From Candidatus Kapaibacterium sp. (GTDB lineage: Bacteria; Bacteroidota; Ignavibacteria; Kapaibacteriales; UBA961): a stretch of DNA of 6,873 nt. The notes under the pieces are model-generated. The model ran no database searches. It saw only the letters and a program-made list of their open reading frames with translations, and was not told the origin of the DNA. The position numbers and the translations under genes were made by a program. The stretch covers positions 1 through 6,873 of the forward strand of contig JALRFC010000094.1 of the NCBI GenBank assembly GCA_023253875.1, written 5' to 3'. Each line of letters opens with the position of its first letter. The stretch's first letter is position 1. Shown here piece by piece: positions 1 to 6,492 of this stretch.

Positions 1-564
1 CCAAATACTAAAGTCATAATGACCAGAGATGATGATACATTTATAGAATTGTATCGAAGAGGTCAAATTGCAAATAAGAATAAAGGGAAATTATTCATTA
101 GTATTCATTGTAATTCCATGCCTACAAAGCCTCATTCCGCAAATGGATGTGAATCATATATTCTCAGACCCGGGAGAAATTCAGAAGCAGTTCGCGTGGC
201 AGAAAAGGAAAATGCAGCGATTAGATTAGAAAAAGAGCAAGTTAATTATGAGGATATGAGTGAAGAAAAACTCATTATATCAACGATGGCTCAATCTGCA
301 TTTGTGAAATTCAGTGAAAAATTTGCTGCAATGTTACAAAAAGAGGTCTCAGGAAAAACGGGTTTATTCAATCGTGGAGTGAATCAGGCCGGATTTCTGG
401 TCCTAGTGGGTGCATCAATGCCGAATGTCCTTTTTGAAACAGGATTCTTGTCAAATATCAATGATGAAAAATTGCTCGCTTCTGAAAAGGGACAACAAAT
501 TATGGCTGAAGGAATCGTGAAAGCAGTTAAGCGATATGCACAAGAATATGCAAAGAATAATTAG
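1..564 (+). CDS. N-acetylmuramoyl-L-alanine amidase (Amidase_3), C-terminal part
   Basis: This is a zinc-dependent amidase that cleaves the bond between N-acetylmuramic acid and L-alanine in peptidoglycan; such enzymes act outside the cytoplasmic membrane, often in daughter-cell separation. The reading frame is open from base 1, so the start, any signal peptide and the first zinc ligands lie to the left. Visible landmarks are the KVIMTRDDD strand, the YRRGQIAN helix, the SIHCNS zinc-ligand motif (His at 106-108), and the LFETGFLSN motif with the catalytic Glu at 436-438. Between them (about 175-350) lies a charged helical stretch containing AEKENAA. It corresponds to the regulatory helix insertion of AmiA/B/C-type amidases, which blocks the active site until an activator binds. 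That suggests, but does not prove, a regulated division-type amidase. The gene ends with TAG, three bases before the stop of the converging neighbour. Confidence 0.93.
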   Translation, partial: PNTKVIMTRDDDTFIELYRRGQIANKNKGKLFISIHCNSMPTKPHSANGCESYILRPGRNSEAVRVAEKENAAIRLEKEQVNYEDMSEEKLIISTMAQSAFVKFSEKFAAMLQKEVSGKTGLFNRGVNQAGFLVLVGASMPNVLFETGFLSNINDEKLLASEKGQQIMAEGIVKAVKRYAQEYAKNN

Positions 565-567
565 TAC

Positions 568-927
568 TTAACTCACTGTCTTTTGTATATGAACGAGTAA
601 GCCTTTTACTTGTTCTTTAGTACAAACATATTTCACTCCAAGCGATTTCGCTCGATGTATTCCTTCATGATCATGCTGTTTATCAGTATATGCAATGATA
701 TGCAGTGAAGTTGCATCCATTGATTCATGTAAGTGTCTAAACAATGAGCAAGCATCAAATGTTGTTGAATGTAAGTGTACTAAAAGAACTATAGGGATGT
801 CTTTCTGTTTGAGTTCAGTAATATCAGGAGGGGTTAGAGAGAATCCATATTCTTGATCATGTAATAATGAGGTGAATTCATATTGTTCCATGATATTGTC
901 ACTCAGAATATGCCAATATGCTTTCAT
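568..927 (-). CDS. Degenerate response-regulator receiver-like protein
   Basis: A 119-residue protein with the size and pattern of a stand-alone CheY-like receiver domain but with altered key residues. Strand 1 (WHILSDN) keeps one acidic residue, D10, where the family normally has an acidic pair; the other position is S9. Strand 3 reads IVLLVHLHSTTFDA and aligns with the usual VLVDLxxPxxDG, putting His51 where the phosphoacceptor Asp should be. The later signature residues survive: T81 in IIAYTD and K104 in YVCTKE, the latter without the usual following proline. Seen: the fold-like pattern and substitutions. Inferred: it cannot be phosphorylated in the normal way and may work as a constitutive or protein-binding pseudo-receiver. 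It is the last gene of the four-gene run, starting one base after the upstream stop (TGATATG), so translational coupling is likely. No DNA-binding or output domain is present. Assignment rests on motif reading alone. Confidence 0.62.
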   Translation of the reverse strand: MKAYWHILSDNIMEQYEFTSLLHDQEYGFSLTPPDITELKQKDIPIVLLVHLHSTTFDACSLFRHLHESMDATSLHIIAYTDKQHDHEGIHRAKSLGVKYVCTKEQVKGLLVHIQKTVS

Positions 928-928
928 A

Positions 929-1816
929 TCAATGTTCTATTTCAAAGAAATTCATAAGTTCTTCCACTTGCTCCAATTCCCAGGCGGATTGTTCTCTTTT
1001 AAAACAGTGATATAAATTTCTCAACATTCTAAATAACATGTCTTCTGAATCAACTGGTGACAGCATAGTATCGGAATAGGGAATACCCGCTTTTATGAGA
1101 AAGTTCAAGCAATCTTCTTTGGTCAATGTCAATCCATAGTTATAGACATCAATATAGGTATCCAAATCACGTGATTTTACCAAGAAATGTAATGGCATTC
1201 CAATGCCTTCCAAAGCAATACCGGATTTATTCCCCAAAATGATATAGAGCAATGAAAGCGCCAATGGAATTCCAATACGCTTTTCAGTTACACTATGAAA
1301 AAAGCAATGTTCAGGCAAATAGTAATGAGAGGTTGGCGGTCGATAGGAGAATTGATCAAAAAACACAGCATTGAGAGAGTTAATTCTCTGCTGTTCATGT
1401 TTTGCTTCAGTGATTTCCATATGTTCTTTGACTGCATCTGCCATTGCATTTAAATGAGCTTCGATAATCCAAGCATTGGATTCAGGATATCCAAAATGAG
1501 AGAGTAAATCAAAAAGAGTAAACAGATCAGGTGATACTTGTCTATTTCGACAAGAAAGTACATACTCTTTGACTTCATGTAGTCCTTCTTCTTTCAAATT
1601 CTGGAGAACTTTTTCCAGAGTTTGAATCGCATGATTTGAATCTTGATGCTCAATTTCATCTCTGATGATGGGAACAATGGTTGTACCAAATGAAGTGAGA
1701 TATTTCTCAATATGATTCGCAATATCATCATCGGTATCATCCAATAAAGATAATGCAGGTGCGATTTTCTGCGCTAATTCCTGTTCACGATCAAGTATTG
1801 TGAATTGCTTGCTCAT
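929..1816 (-). CDS. SirB1-type transglutaminase-like protein (Transglut_core2)
   Basis: A 295-residue protein of the SirB1/Transglut_core2 family, whose biochemical role is poorly defined. Residues 1-140 are mostly helical and charged. The family core begins at about 147 with a SLNAVFFDQFSY segment (usually 'N.vLf...gF'), followed by YYLPEHCFFHSV, the EKRIGIPLALSLLY block (178-191), GIGMPLHFLVK (204-214, with H210) and TYIDVYNYG (220-228, with D223). The His and Asp fit the transglutaminase/papain-like triad, but no cysteine occurs in the 178-191 block where the nucleophile would be expected; the closest is C171. The final part, MLFRMLRNLYHCF (260-272), matches the family's C-terminal 'RmLrNL' helix. 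No signal peptide or membrane segment is visible, so it is probably cytoplasmic. It starts four bases after the LOG-type gene and has no Shine-Dalgarno motif. Family call is firm; an enzymatic function is not established. Confidence 0.85.
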   Translation of the reverse strand: MSKQFTILDREQELAQKIAPALSLLDDTDDDIANHIEKYLTSFGTTIVPIIRDEIEHQDSNHAIQTLEKVLQNLKEEGLHEVKEYVLSCRNRQVSPDLFTLFDLLSHFGYPESNAWIIEAHLNAMADAVKEHMEITEAKHEQQRINSLNAVFFDQFSYRPPTSHYYLPEHCFFHSVTEKRIGIPLALSLLYIILGNKSGIALEGIGMPLHFLVKSRDLDTYIDVYNYGLTLTKEDCLNFLIKAGIPYSDTMLSPVDSEDMLFRMLRNLYHCFKREQSAWELEQVEELMNFFEIEH

Positions 1817-1820
1817 TGGT

Positions 1821-2657
1821 TTATAATCTAAATTGTTCCTGAAAAGCTCTTGTCAATACTTCAAATGCTTCTTTTGGTGAATTGACATATGTTATTGTGT
1901 CCAAATCTTCAGCAGAAATCATACCCGTTTCAACCAAATAATCAAAATTGATCACTTTTTTCCAGAATTTTTCTCCATATATAAGGATTGGCATCTTTTT
2001 GTGAATCTTTTTGGTTTGAACCAATGTGAGAATTTCCATTAATTCATCAAGTGTACCAAAACCACCCGGAAAGATCACAAGAGCTTTAGCCATGAAGGCA
2101 AACCAATATTTTCGTAGAAAGAAATAGTGAAACTCAAAGTTTAAGTCAGGAGTGATATATGGATTTGGCATTTGTTCAAATGGCAAGGAAATATTGAGTC
2201 CAATAGATTCACCCTCGGCTTCATAGGCTCCTCTATTACCCGCTTCCATGATTCCGGGTCCACCACCTGTACAAATGATAAATCGTTTTGGTTTTGGAAA
2301 TTGCAATGACCATTCTGTAAGCATTTTGGCTAAATCTCTTGCTTCTAGATAATATTCGGTCAATTCTCTTTGCTTTTCCAAGATGCGTATCTTTTGTTCA
2401 ATAGTCGGCTTTTGATCTTCACTGCAATCTTCTAGATGGGCTTTTAGTGATTCATATTCATGATGGAATTCTTTTTCAGAGCGAATACGTGCGCTACCAA
2501 AAAAGATGATGGTATTATTGATGCCATGATCCTTGAATTGTCTATCCGGAAACATGTATTCTGATAGGATTCGTAATGGTCTTGCATCACTTGAATTCAT
2601 GAATTCATCATTTTCATATGCTTTTGGTGCCTTTTGTTCCAATCTTTTGGGTCTCAT
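1821..2657 (-). CDS. LOG family protein (TIGR00730), long form
   Basis: A 278-residue Rossmann-fold protein of the LOG family, once called 'lysine decarboxylase-like'. Characterised members hydrolyse nucleoside 5'-monophosphates to free base and ribose 5-phosphate, releasing cytokinins in plants and some bacteria. Key motifs are IFFGSAR (51-57), GGGPGIMEA (131-139), LRK (181-183) with the conserved Arg, and PGGFGTLDE (197-205) with the conserved catalytic Glu at 205. Compared with short LOG proteins of about 190 residues, this one has an N-terminal extension of about 45 residues and a charged, probably coiled-coil helical insertion at about 64-110, as in the longer TIGR00730 subgroup. The substrate cannot be read from sequence; the adenine deaminase nearby would fit purine-base salvage, but the two genes are not co-transcribed. 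ATG at 2657 is favoured because a GAGGAG motif sits five bases upstream. It starts one base after the ygfZ-like stop. Confidence 0.92.
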   Translation of the reverse strand: MRPKRLEQKAPKAYENDEFMNSSDARPLRILSEYMFPDRQFKDHGINNTIIFFGSARIRSEKEFHHEYESLKAHLEDCSEDQKPTIEQKIRILEKQRELTEYYLEARDLAKMLTEWSLQFPKPKRFIICTGGGPGIMEAGNRGAYEAEGESIGLNISLPFEQMPNPYITPDLNFEFHYFFLRKYWFAFMAKALVIFPGGFGTLDELMEILTLVQTKKIHKKMPILIYGEKFWKKVINFDYLVETGMISAEDLDTITYVNSPKEAFEVLTRAFQEQFRL

Positions 2658-2658
2658 A

Positions 2659-3624
2659 TCATCTCCTCATCGGTACTATGTGCAAGGTTGCATCAAATAA
2701 TTTTCCTTCATGGTGTATCCGGACTTTTGTGTCATCATATGAATACTCTGATCGAATATATCCAAGTCCTATGGTTGCATCTTGGAGCTTGCAAATACTT
2801 GTGATGATACCTATTTGTGCATCATCTATAAAAACAGCGTCATTTTCAGAAATTGCATATTGAGAACTGATACCCATAAGTCTTTTATTGACTTTATTAT
2901 AACTATCCAGTCTTGCTATTACTTCTTGTCCTATATAACACCCCTTTTTGAAATCAATCAAATGCAATAAACCGGCTTCTAGGGGATTATAGGCTTCACT
3001 CCATTCATTCGGATACATGCCTTGTCCGGCCAAAATACGTTCTCTATTCCATTCATATTGGTCCAACTGAGGTATCTCTTGTTGATGTGAAAAGAAATCC
3101 AAGAGTCCATTTCCTTTGAAATCAATGATTGTATACTGTAATTCATGAAGTGGGACAGAACGAATTGCAAATCGAGTATCATGTAATGGATCTTGTATGG
3201 AACAATGTATTGGAAGTGTAAGGAAATCATTTCCAATGAATTGTGAAATGAAATCCAAACTCTGAGGACCATGTACAGCTATCATCTCAATGTCCTGCGT
3301 CACTATGGTAAACGTGATGCTTTCCATGATGATATACTTTTTAAGCCAAGACATCACCTGTTGTTCATTATTGTTTGAAGTGAGAATCAAAGCATGCCCA
3401 TTACGATGAATGAGTGTGATGATATCTATGATTCTGCCTTTTTCATTGGTAAGTATAGTTTGTTTACCCATTCCATCCTGAATATTTGTACAAGCATTCG
3501 TGGAAAGTCTATGGATCAAATCAAAAACTTCATTGCCGTCTGCTCGGATTATTCCCGGCACACCAATGGATGTCCACCATAACTGTGGAATGTCTATTTC
3601 AGAAATTATCTCTTGTAATTGCAT
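2659..3624 (-). CDS. ygfZ: YgfZ/CAF17-type folate-binding Fe-S maintenance protein
   Basis: A 321-residue member of the YgfZ (CAF17/COG0354) family, relatives of the glycine-cleavage T protein. Family members bind folate and support assembly or repair of certain iron-sulfur enzymes. The decisive evidence is the signature KGCYIGQE at residues 227-234, with its conserved Cys229; true GcvT proteins lack this motif. Other family landmarks are an N-terminal strand and helix with RADGNEVFDLIHRLSTN (27-43), a strand-rich folate-binding core, YNPLEAGL (212-219), and a C-terminal small barrel with IGLGYIRSEY (285-294). Length is near that of E. coli YgfZ. It is the first gene of the four-gene minus-strand run and is divergent from the subtilase across 73 bases. 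No Shine-Dalgarno sequence precedes the ATG at 3624, which is otherwise well placed for the usual N-terminus. The product is expected to be cytoplasmic. Confidence 0.92.
   Translation of the reverse strand: MQLQEIISEIDIPQLWWTSIGVPGIIRADGNEVFDLIHRLSTNACTNIQDGMGKQTILTNEKGRIIDIITLIHRNGHALILTSNNNEQQVMSWLKKYIIMESITFTIVTQDIEMIAVHGPQSLDFISQFIGNDFLTLPIHCSIQDPLHDTRFAIRSVPLHELQYTIIDFKGNGLLDFFSHQQEIPQLDQYEWNRERILAGQGMYPNEWSEAYNPLEAGLLHLIDFKKGCYIGQEVIARLDSYNKVNKRLMGISSQYAISENDAVFIDDAQIGIITSICKLQDATIGLGYIRSEYSYDDTKVRIHHEGKLFDATLHIVPMRR
2663..2668 (-). promoter_or_regulatory. Shine-Dalgarno motif of the LOG-family gene
   Basis: On the minus strand the sequence reads GAGGAG five bases before the ATG at 2657. 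It lies inside the last codons of the ygfZ-like gene, so ribosomes finishing that gene can reload here. It is the only clear Shine-Dalgarno sequence before a start codon in the window, and it supports the chosen start. Confidence 0.6.
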
Positions 3625-3697
3625 GTGTATTGTGTCAGTTCAAGTGAAAAATGTAATTTATGGCGTTTATTGACGAATATACTGTAAATAATTGACC
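3625..3697. promoter_or_regulatory. Divergent promoter region between ygfZ-like run and subtilase
   Basis: This 73-base AT-rich stretch is the only real intergenic gap in the window and must hold the leftward promoter of the four-gene run and probably the rightward promoter of the protease gene. No convincing sigma-70 pair is present. A rightward candidate in the Bacteroidota style is TTG at 3630-3632, then 21 bases, then TAATTTAT at 3654-3661, a partial match to TAnnTTTG. A leftward partial match is TACATTTT (3648-3655, minus strand), without a clear partner. The hexamer ATTGAC occurs at 3669-3674 and 3691-3696, 22 bases apart. Promoter location is inferred from gene layout; the elements are guesses. 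Confidence 0.4.
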
Positions 3698-3778
3698 ATG
3701 ATATCACATAAACAACAACCTGTTTTTTCTGCGATCATAGTGATTTGCTGTCTGTGTACCATGCTTGAACTCCGAGCA
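3698..3778 (+). other. Signal peptide of the S8 protease
   Basis: A short polar start with lysine and glutamine (MISHKQQ) is followed by a hydrophobic core of about 16 residues and then LRA before DSG, a fitting signal-peptidase I site. The cysteines in the core do not form a clear lipobox at the right place, so a lipoprotein is less likely. Confidence 0.7.
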
Positions 3779-5752
3779 GATTCCGGATATTGGCGTGTCT
3801 TTTTCAAAGACAAAGGAAATGAAATTGTCACTCCTGGTTCAAATCTGTGGTTTAAGACAATGGCCATTCATTCGCAAAGAGCACTTGATCGAAGGAAAAA
3901 ACTGAATCCAAAAGCTCAAGTGATTGGCAATGCAGATGCCCCGATAAACAGTGATTATCTCAATGGGGTTTCAAAATTATCAGATTCTATCATGCTTACA
4001 TTACGTTGGCATAATTATGCAGTAATAAAAACAGATTCATTGCGAATTGAGAGCATTAAAAAGTTGCCTTATGTCAAGGGAGTCCAAAGAACAGGTGCAA
4101 AGTATTTTCCTGCACAATCCATGACTATTCACAAAAGCGCATTTATCAAACAAGGTGAAGAGTATTATACCAAGGTGAATCCGATAGATAATTGTGGAGT
4201 GTTTCGTTATGGCCCTTCATTTAATCAAGCGCAACTCTTGCAGATTCCACTTATTCATCAAATGGGTATTACAGGACAAGGTGCATTGCTCTCATTCCTT
4301 GATTCAGGATTTAGATGGCGTCAACATTCTGCCACAAAATATACTGATGTGATTGCTGAAAATGATTTTATTCAAAAAGATTCCATTACAGCCAATCAAG
4401 AAGGCGATGTTCCTTCGCAAGATTTTCATGGTTCTATTTGTTTTTCTACCGTCAGCGGTTTCCAACAAGATTCACTGATTGGTATATCGCCATTTTCGTC
4501 TTTCTTGCTTGCGAAGACTGAAGATATTCCCACAGAACAACATCTAGAAGAAGACAATTATGCAGCAGCGGTTGAATGGTCTGAAGCATTGGGAGCAGAT
4601 GTGATCTCCAGCTCTCTGGGATATTCTGCCTTCAATCAACCACTAGAAGAGAATTATGCTTTCTCAGATTTCAATGGCAAAACGACTATTACCGCTCGCA
4701 TTGTCAATGAAGCGGTCAAACGTGGCATTGTATGTATTACAGCAGCAGGTAATGATGGCCCGCGCGATAGCACTCTCATCACACCATCTGATGCAGATAG
4801 CGTGATATCTGTTGGTGCAATCGCTCAAGATGGAATTACTCCTGCAAATTTTACATCACGTGGTCCGAGAGCCGATGGAATAATCAAACCCGATATTGCG
4901 GCTCAAGGTGTTGGTGTCATATGTATTAATCCATCAGATACTTTGGCACTTACAGCAGCCAATGGTACTTCACTTGCAACCCCATTGATCGCCGGTGCGA
5001 TGGGACTCATGATTTCAGCATTTCCTGAAATTCCGGGATATCAACTTCGGAAATCACTGTTTGAATCAGGATTGAATGCAAAAGCGAAAGACAATAATCT
5101 TGGACATGGATTGGCACAAGTTCATACGGCAATGCTTGAAACAGGTATTCTGATTTCACCCATGATCACCTATCCTGTGAGTCAATATCAGAGAATTGTT
5201 TATCTCATTCAATCTGCTTTTCCGATTCTCAATGCTACGATATACTATAGAAAAAAAGGTATGAAGGACTTCATATCACTACCGGCTTTCAAACATGATA
5301 CTACACATGCATGGGCAATTGATGTGTTGAGAGACACTCTCATGCCCGGCGAATATGAATCATATATAGTTGCCAATGATGCAAAGAGACAAAGAGTATA
5401 TCCTGCTCGACTTCCAAATAGAGATTCTGTATTCGTTTTTACAATCAATGAATCTGTAATTGCTTGTGGTATTCCGGAACAGATTCTGCCCAAACATACC
5501 TATCCAATGTCGGTAGAACAGGAGATTGTTTCACATAATCACAGTATGATCCCAAGAAATGGATTGTATCAATATGAAATCTATTCTATGGATGGTTCCT
5601 TGATTGATCGGAAAGAAATATCATTACAAGCCGGAATATATTCGCAGTTTCAGCTACATCAGCTTTTCCCATCTGATCGCATCATTGGCTTGGTGATTAA
5701 AGATAATACTGGAACTATTTTTACAAGCATTCTTCCACCATATCAGAACTAA
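3698..5752 (+). CDS. Secreted subtilisin-like serine protease (peptidase S8)
   Basis: A 684-residue exported protease. Residues 1-27 form a signal peptide with a hydrophobic core (SAIIVICCLC) and likely cleavage after LRA. Residues 28-135 resemble the N-terminal region of Bacteroidota S8 peptidases (GYWRVFFKDK, then ALDRRKK). The catalytic domain covers about 165-480: D202 in FLDSG, H244 in DFHGS, oxyanion-hole N352 in AAGNDG and S425 in NGTSLATP. All four are present, so it should be active; the His motif is HGS rather than the commoner HGT. EWSEALGADVISSSLGY and GPRADGIIKPDIAAQG are typical S8 segments. After about 485 comes a strand-rich C-terminal region, ending in a piece (about 623-684) loosely like a type IX sorting domain. 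ATG at 3698 is preferred over the TTG at 3692, because it gives the normal signal-peptide start. No Shine-Dalgarno motif is seen. The dehydrogenase gene follows after two bases. Confidence 0.92.
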   Translation: MISHKQQPVFSAIIVICCLCTMLELRADSGYWRVFFKDKGNEIVTPGSNLWFKTMAIHSQRALDRRKKLNPKAQVIGNADAPINSDYLNGVSKLSDSIMLTLRWHNYAVIKTDSLRIESIKKLPYVKGVQRTGAKYFPAQSMTIHKSAFIKQGEEYYTKVNPIDNCGVFRYGPSFNQAQLLQIPLIHQMGITGQGALLSFLDSGFRWRQHSATKYTDVIAENDFIQKDSITANQEGDVPSQDFHGSICFSTVSGFQQDSLIGISPFSSFLLAKTEDIPTEQHLEEDNYAAAVEWSEALGADVISSSLGYSAFNQPLEENYAFSDFNGKTTITARIVNEAVKRGIVCITAAGNDGPRDSTLITPSDADSVISVGAIAQDGITPANFTSRGPRADGIIKPDIAAQGVGVICINPSDTLALTAANGTSLATPLIAGAMGLMISAFPEIPGYQLRKSLFESGLNAKAKDNNLGHGLAQVHTAMLETGILISPMITYPVSQYQRIVYLIQSAFPILNATIYYRKKGMKDFISLPAFKHDTTHAWAIDVLRDTLMPGEYESYIVANDAKRQRVYPARLPNRDSVFVFTINESVIACGIPEQILPKHTYPMSVEQEIVSHNHSMIPRNGLYQYEIYSMDGSLIDRKEISLQAGIYSQFQLHQLFPSDRIIGLVIKDNTGTIFTSILPPYQN

Positions 5753-5754
5753 TT

Positions 5755-6492
5755 ATGCATATTCTGATTATTGGAGCCACTTCTGCAATAGCACATGCTT
5801 TTGCAAAGAAATATGCAAAAGAAGGAACGCATGACTTCACTCTTTTTGGTAGAAATGAACAACGCTTGAAATCCTGTTCTCAAGAATTGATTGCATTGGG
5901 TGCGCAGTCTGTCCATGTGAAAGTTATTAATTTCTTGAACAATGAATCAATTTCTACAGCAATTCATGACTGCATTCAGACAAGAGGATCAATCTCACTT
6001 GCTGTTCTAGCTCAAGGTTCATTGTCCAAACAAGATAAAGCAAAAAAAGACATGCAGTATCTCTATGATGAAATGATGCTTAATGCAATGAGTTTCATGG
6101 TATCTGCACAGCTTCTAGCAAATCATTTTGCTGAACAGGAAAAAGGGATATTGATTGGGATTGGTTCGGTAGCCGGAGAACGAGGAAGAAAAGGAAACTA
6201 TGCTTATGGGTCTGCAAAATCAGCCATTCATACGTTTTTGTCTGGAATCCGAAATGATATTGGAAATGACAATATTCGCATCATGACCATCAAACCGGGT
6301 TTTGTTGCAACACCAATGACTGCTCATTTACAGCAATCCCTATTGTTTGTCAAACCTGACTACATTGCTAAAGAAATCATTCGCGGAATAGAACAGGGAA
6401 TTGATGTCATGTATATTCCATCATATTGGCGTTTGATCATGATGATCATCAGAGCTTTACCTGAGAAGATATTCATGAAGCTGAATATTTAA
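5755..6492 (+). CDS. SDR-family oxidoreductase, DprE2-like
   Basis: A 245-residue short-chain dehydrogenase. The nucleotide-binding loop reads GATSAIA (7-13), a form common in the DprE2-like subgroup (decaprenyl-phosphoryl-2-ketoribose reductases and relatives), and GR at 32-33 after strand 2 suggests NADPH. The usual NNAG is replaced by AQG (86-88). Catalytic residues are N110, S138, Y151 and K155, within GSVAGERGRKGNYAYGSAK; this block and the C-terminal YIPSYWRLIMMIIRALP (220-236) strongly resemble the DprE2-like group. The hydrophobic tail may touch the membrane, fitting a lipid-linked sugar substrate, but this is inference. No DprE1-type flavoprotein partner or UbiA-like transferase lies in the window, so the actual substrate is unknown. 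The gene starts two bases after the protease stop (TAATTATG), so they are likely co-transcribed, though no functional link is evident. Its stop overlaps that of the converging adenine deaminase gene. Confidence 0.88.
   Translation: MHILIIGATSAIAHAFAKKYAKEGTHDFTLFGRNEQRLKSCSQELIALGAQSVHVKVINFLNNESISTAIHDCIQTRGSISLAVLAQGSLSKQDKAKKDMQYLYDEMMLNAMSFMVSAQLLANHFAEQEKGILIGIGSVAGERGRKGNYAYGSAKSAIHTFLSGIRNDIGNDNIRIMTIKPGFVATPMTAHLQQSLLFVKPDYIAKEIIRGIEQGIDVMYIPSYWRLIMMIIRALPEKIFMKLNI

Noticed and set aside
2592..2607. Perfect 16-base palindrome TGAATTCATGAATTCA containing two GAATTC sites.
   Set aside because: It lies inside the LOG gene, where it encodes ordinary residues around DEFMNS. There is no spacer, T-run or repeat elsewhere, so it reads as a chance product of AT-rich codons rather than an operator or terminator.
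2618..3582. Several short open frames on both strands within the ygfZ-like gene, including one running across the LOG start.
   Set aside because: They overlap a strongly supported gene, show no recognisable domain, and have compositions expected from reading it in the wrong frame.
2659..3624. Annotation of the YgfZ-type gene as glycine-cleavage T protein (gcvT).
   Set aside because: The KGCYIGQE signature is specific to YgfZ/CAF17 proteins, and no other glycine-cleavage gene lies nearby.
3670..3683. TTGACG followed by TATACT in the divergent region as a sigma-70 promoter.
   Set aside because: The two elements are about two bases apart rather than the roughly 17 needed, so they cannot work together.
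3692..3697. TTG at 3692 as the start of the protease gene.
   Set aside because: The ATG at 3698 is two codons downstream, gives a normal signal-peptide N-terminus, and neither has a ribosome-binding motif that would favour TTG.
3667..3867. Minus-strand 66-residue open frame over the protease signal peptide and the divergent region.
   Set aside because: No family pattern or ribosome-binding motif; it is antisense to a well-supported signal peptide and mature N-terminus.
5245..5493. Minus-strand 82-residue open frame within the protease gene.
   Set aside because: It is antisense to coding sequence and has no recognisable domain or upstream signal.
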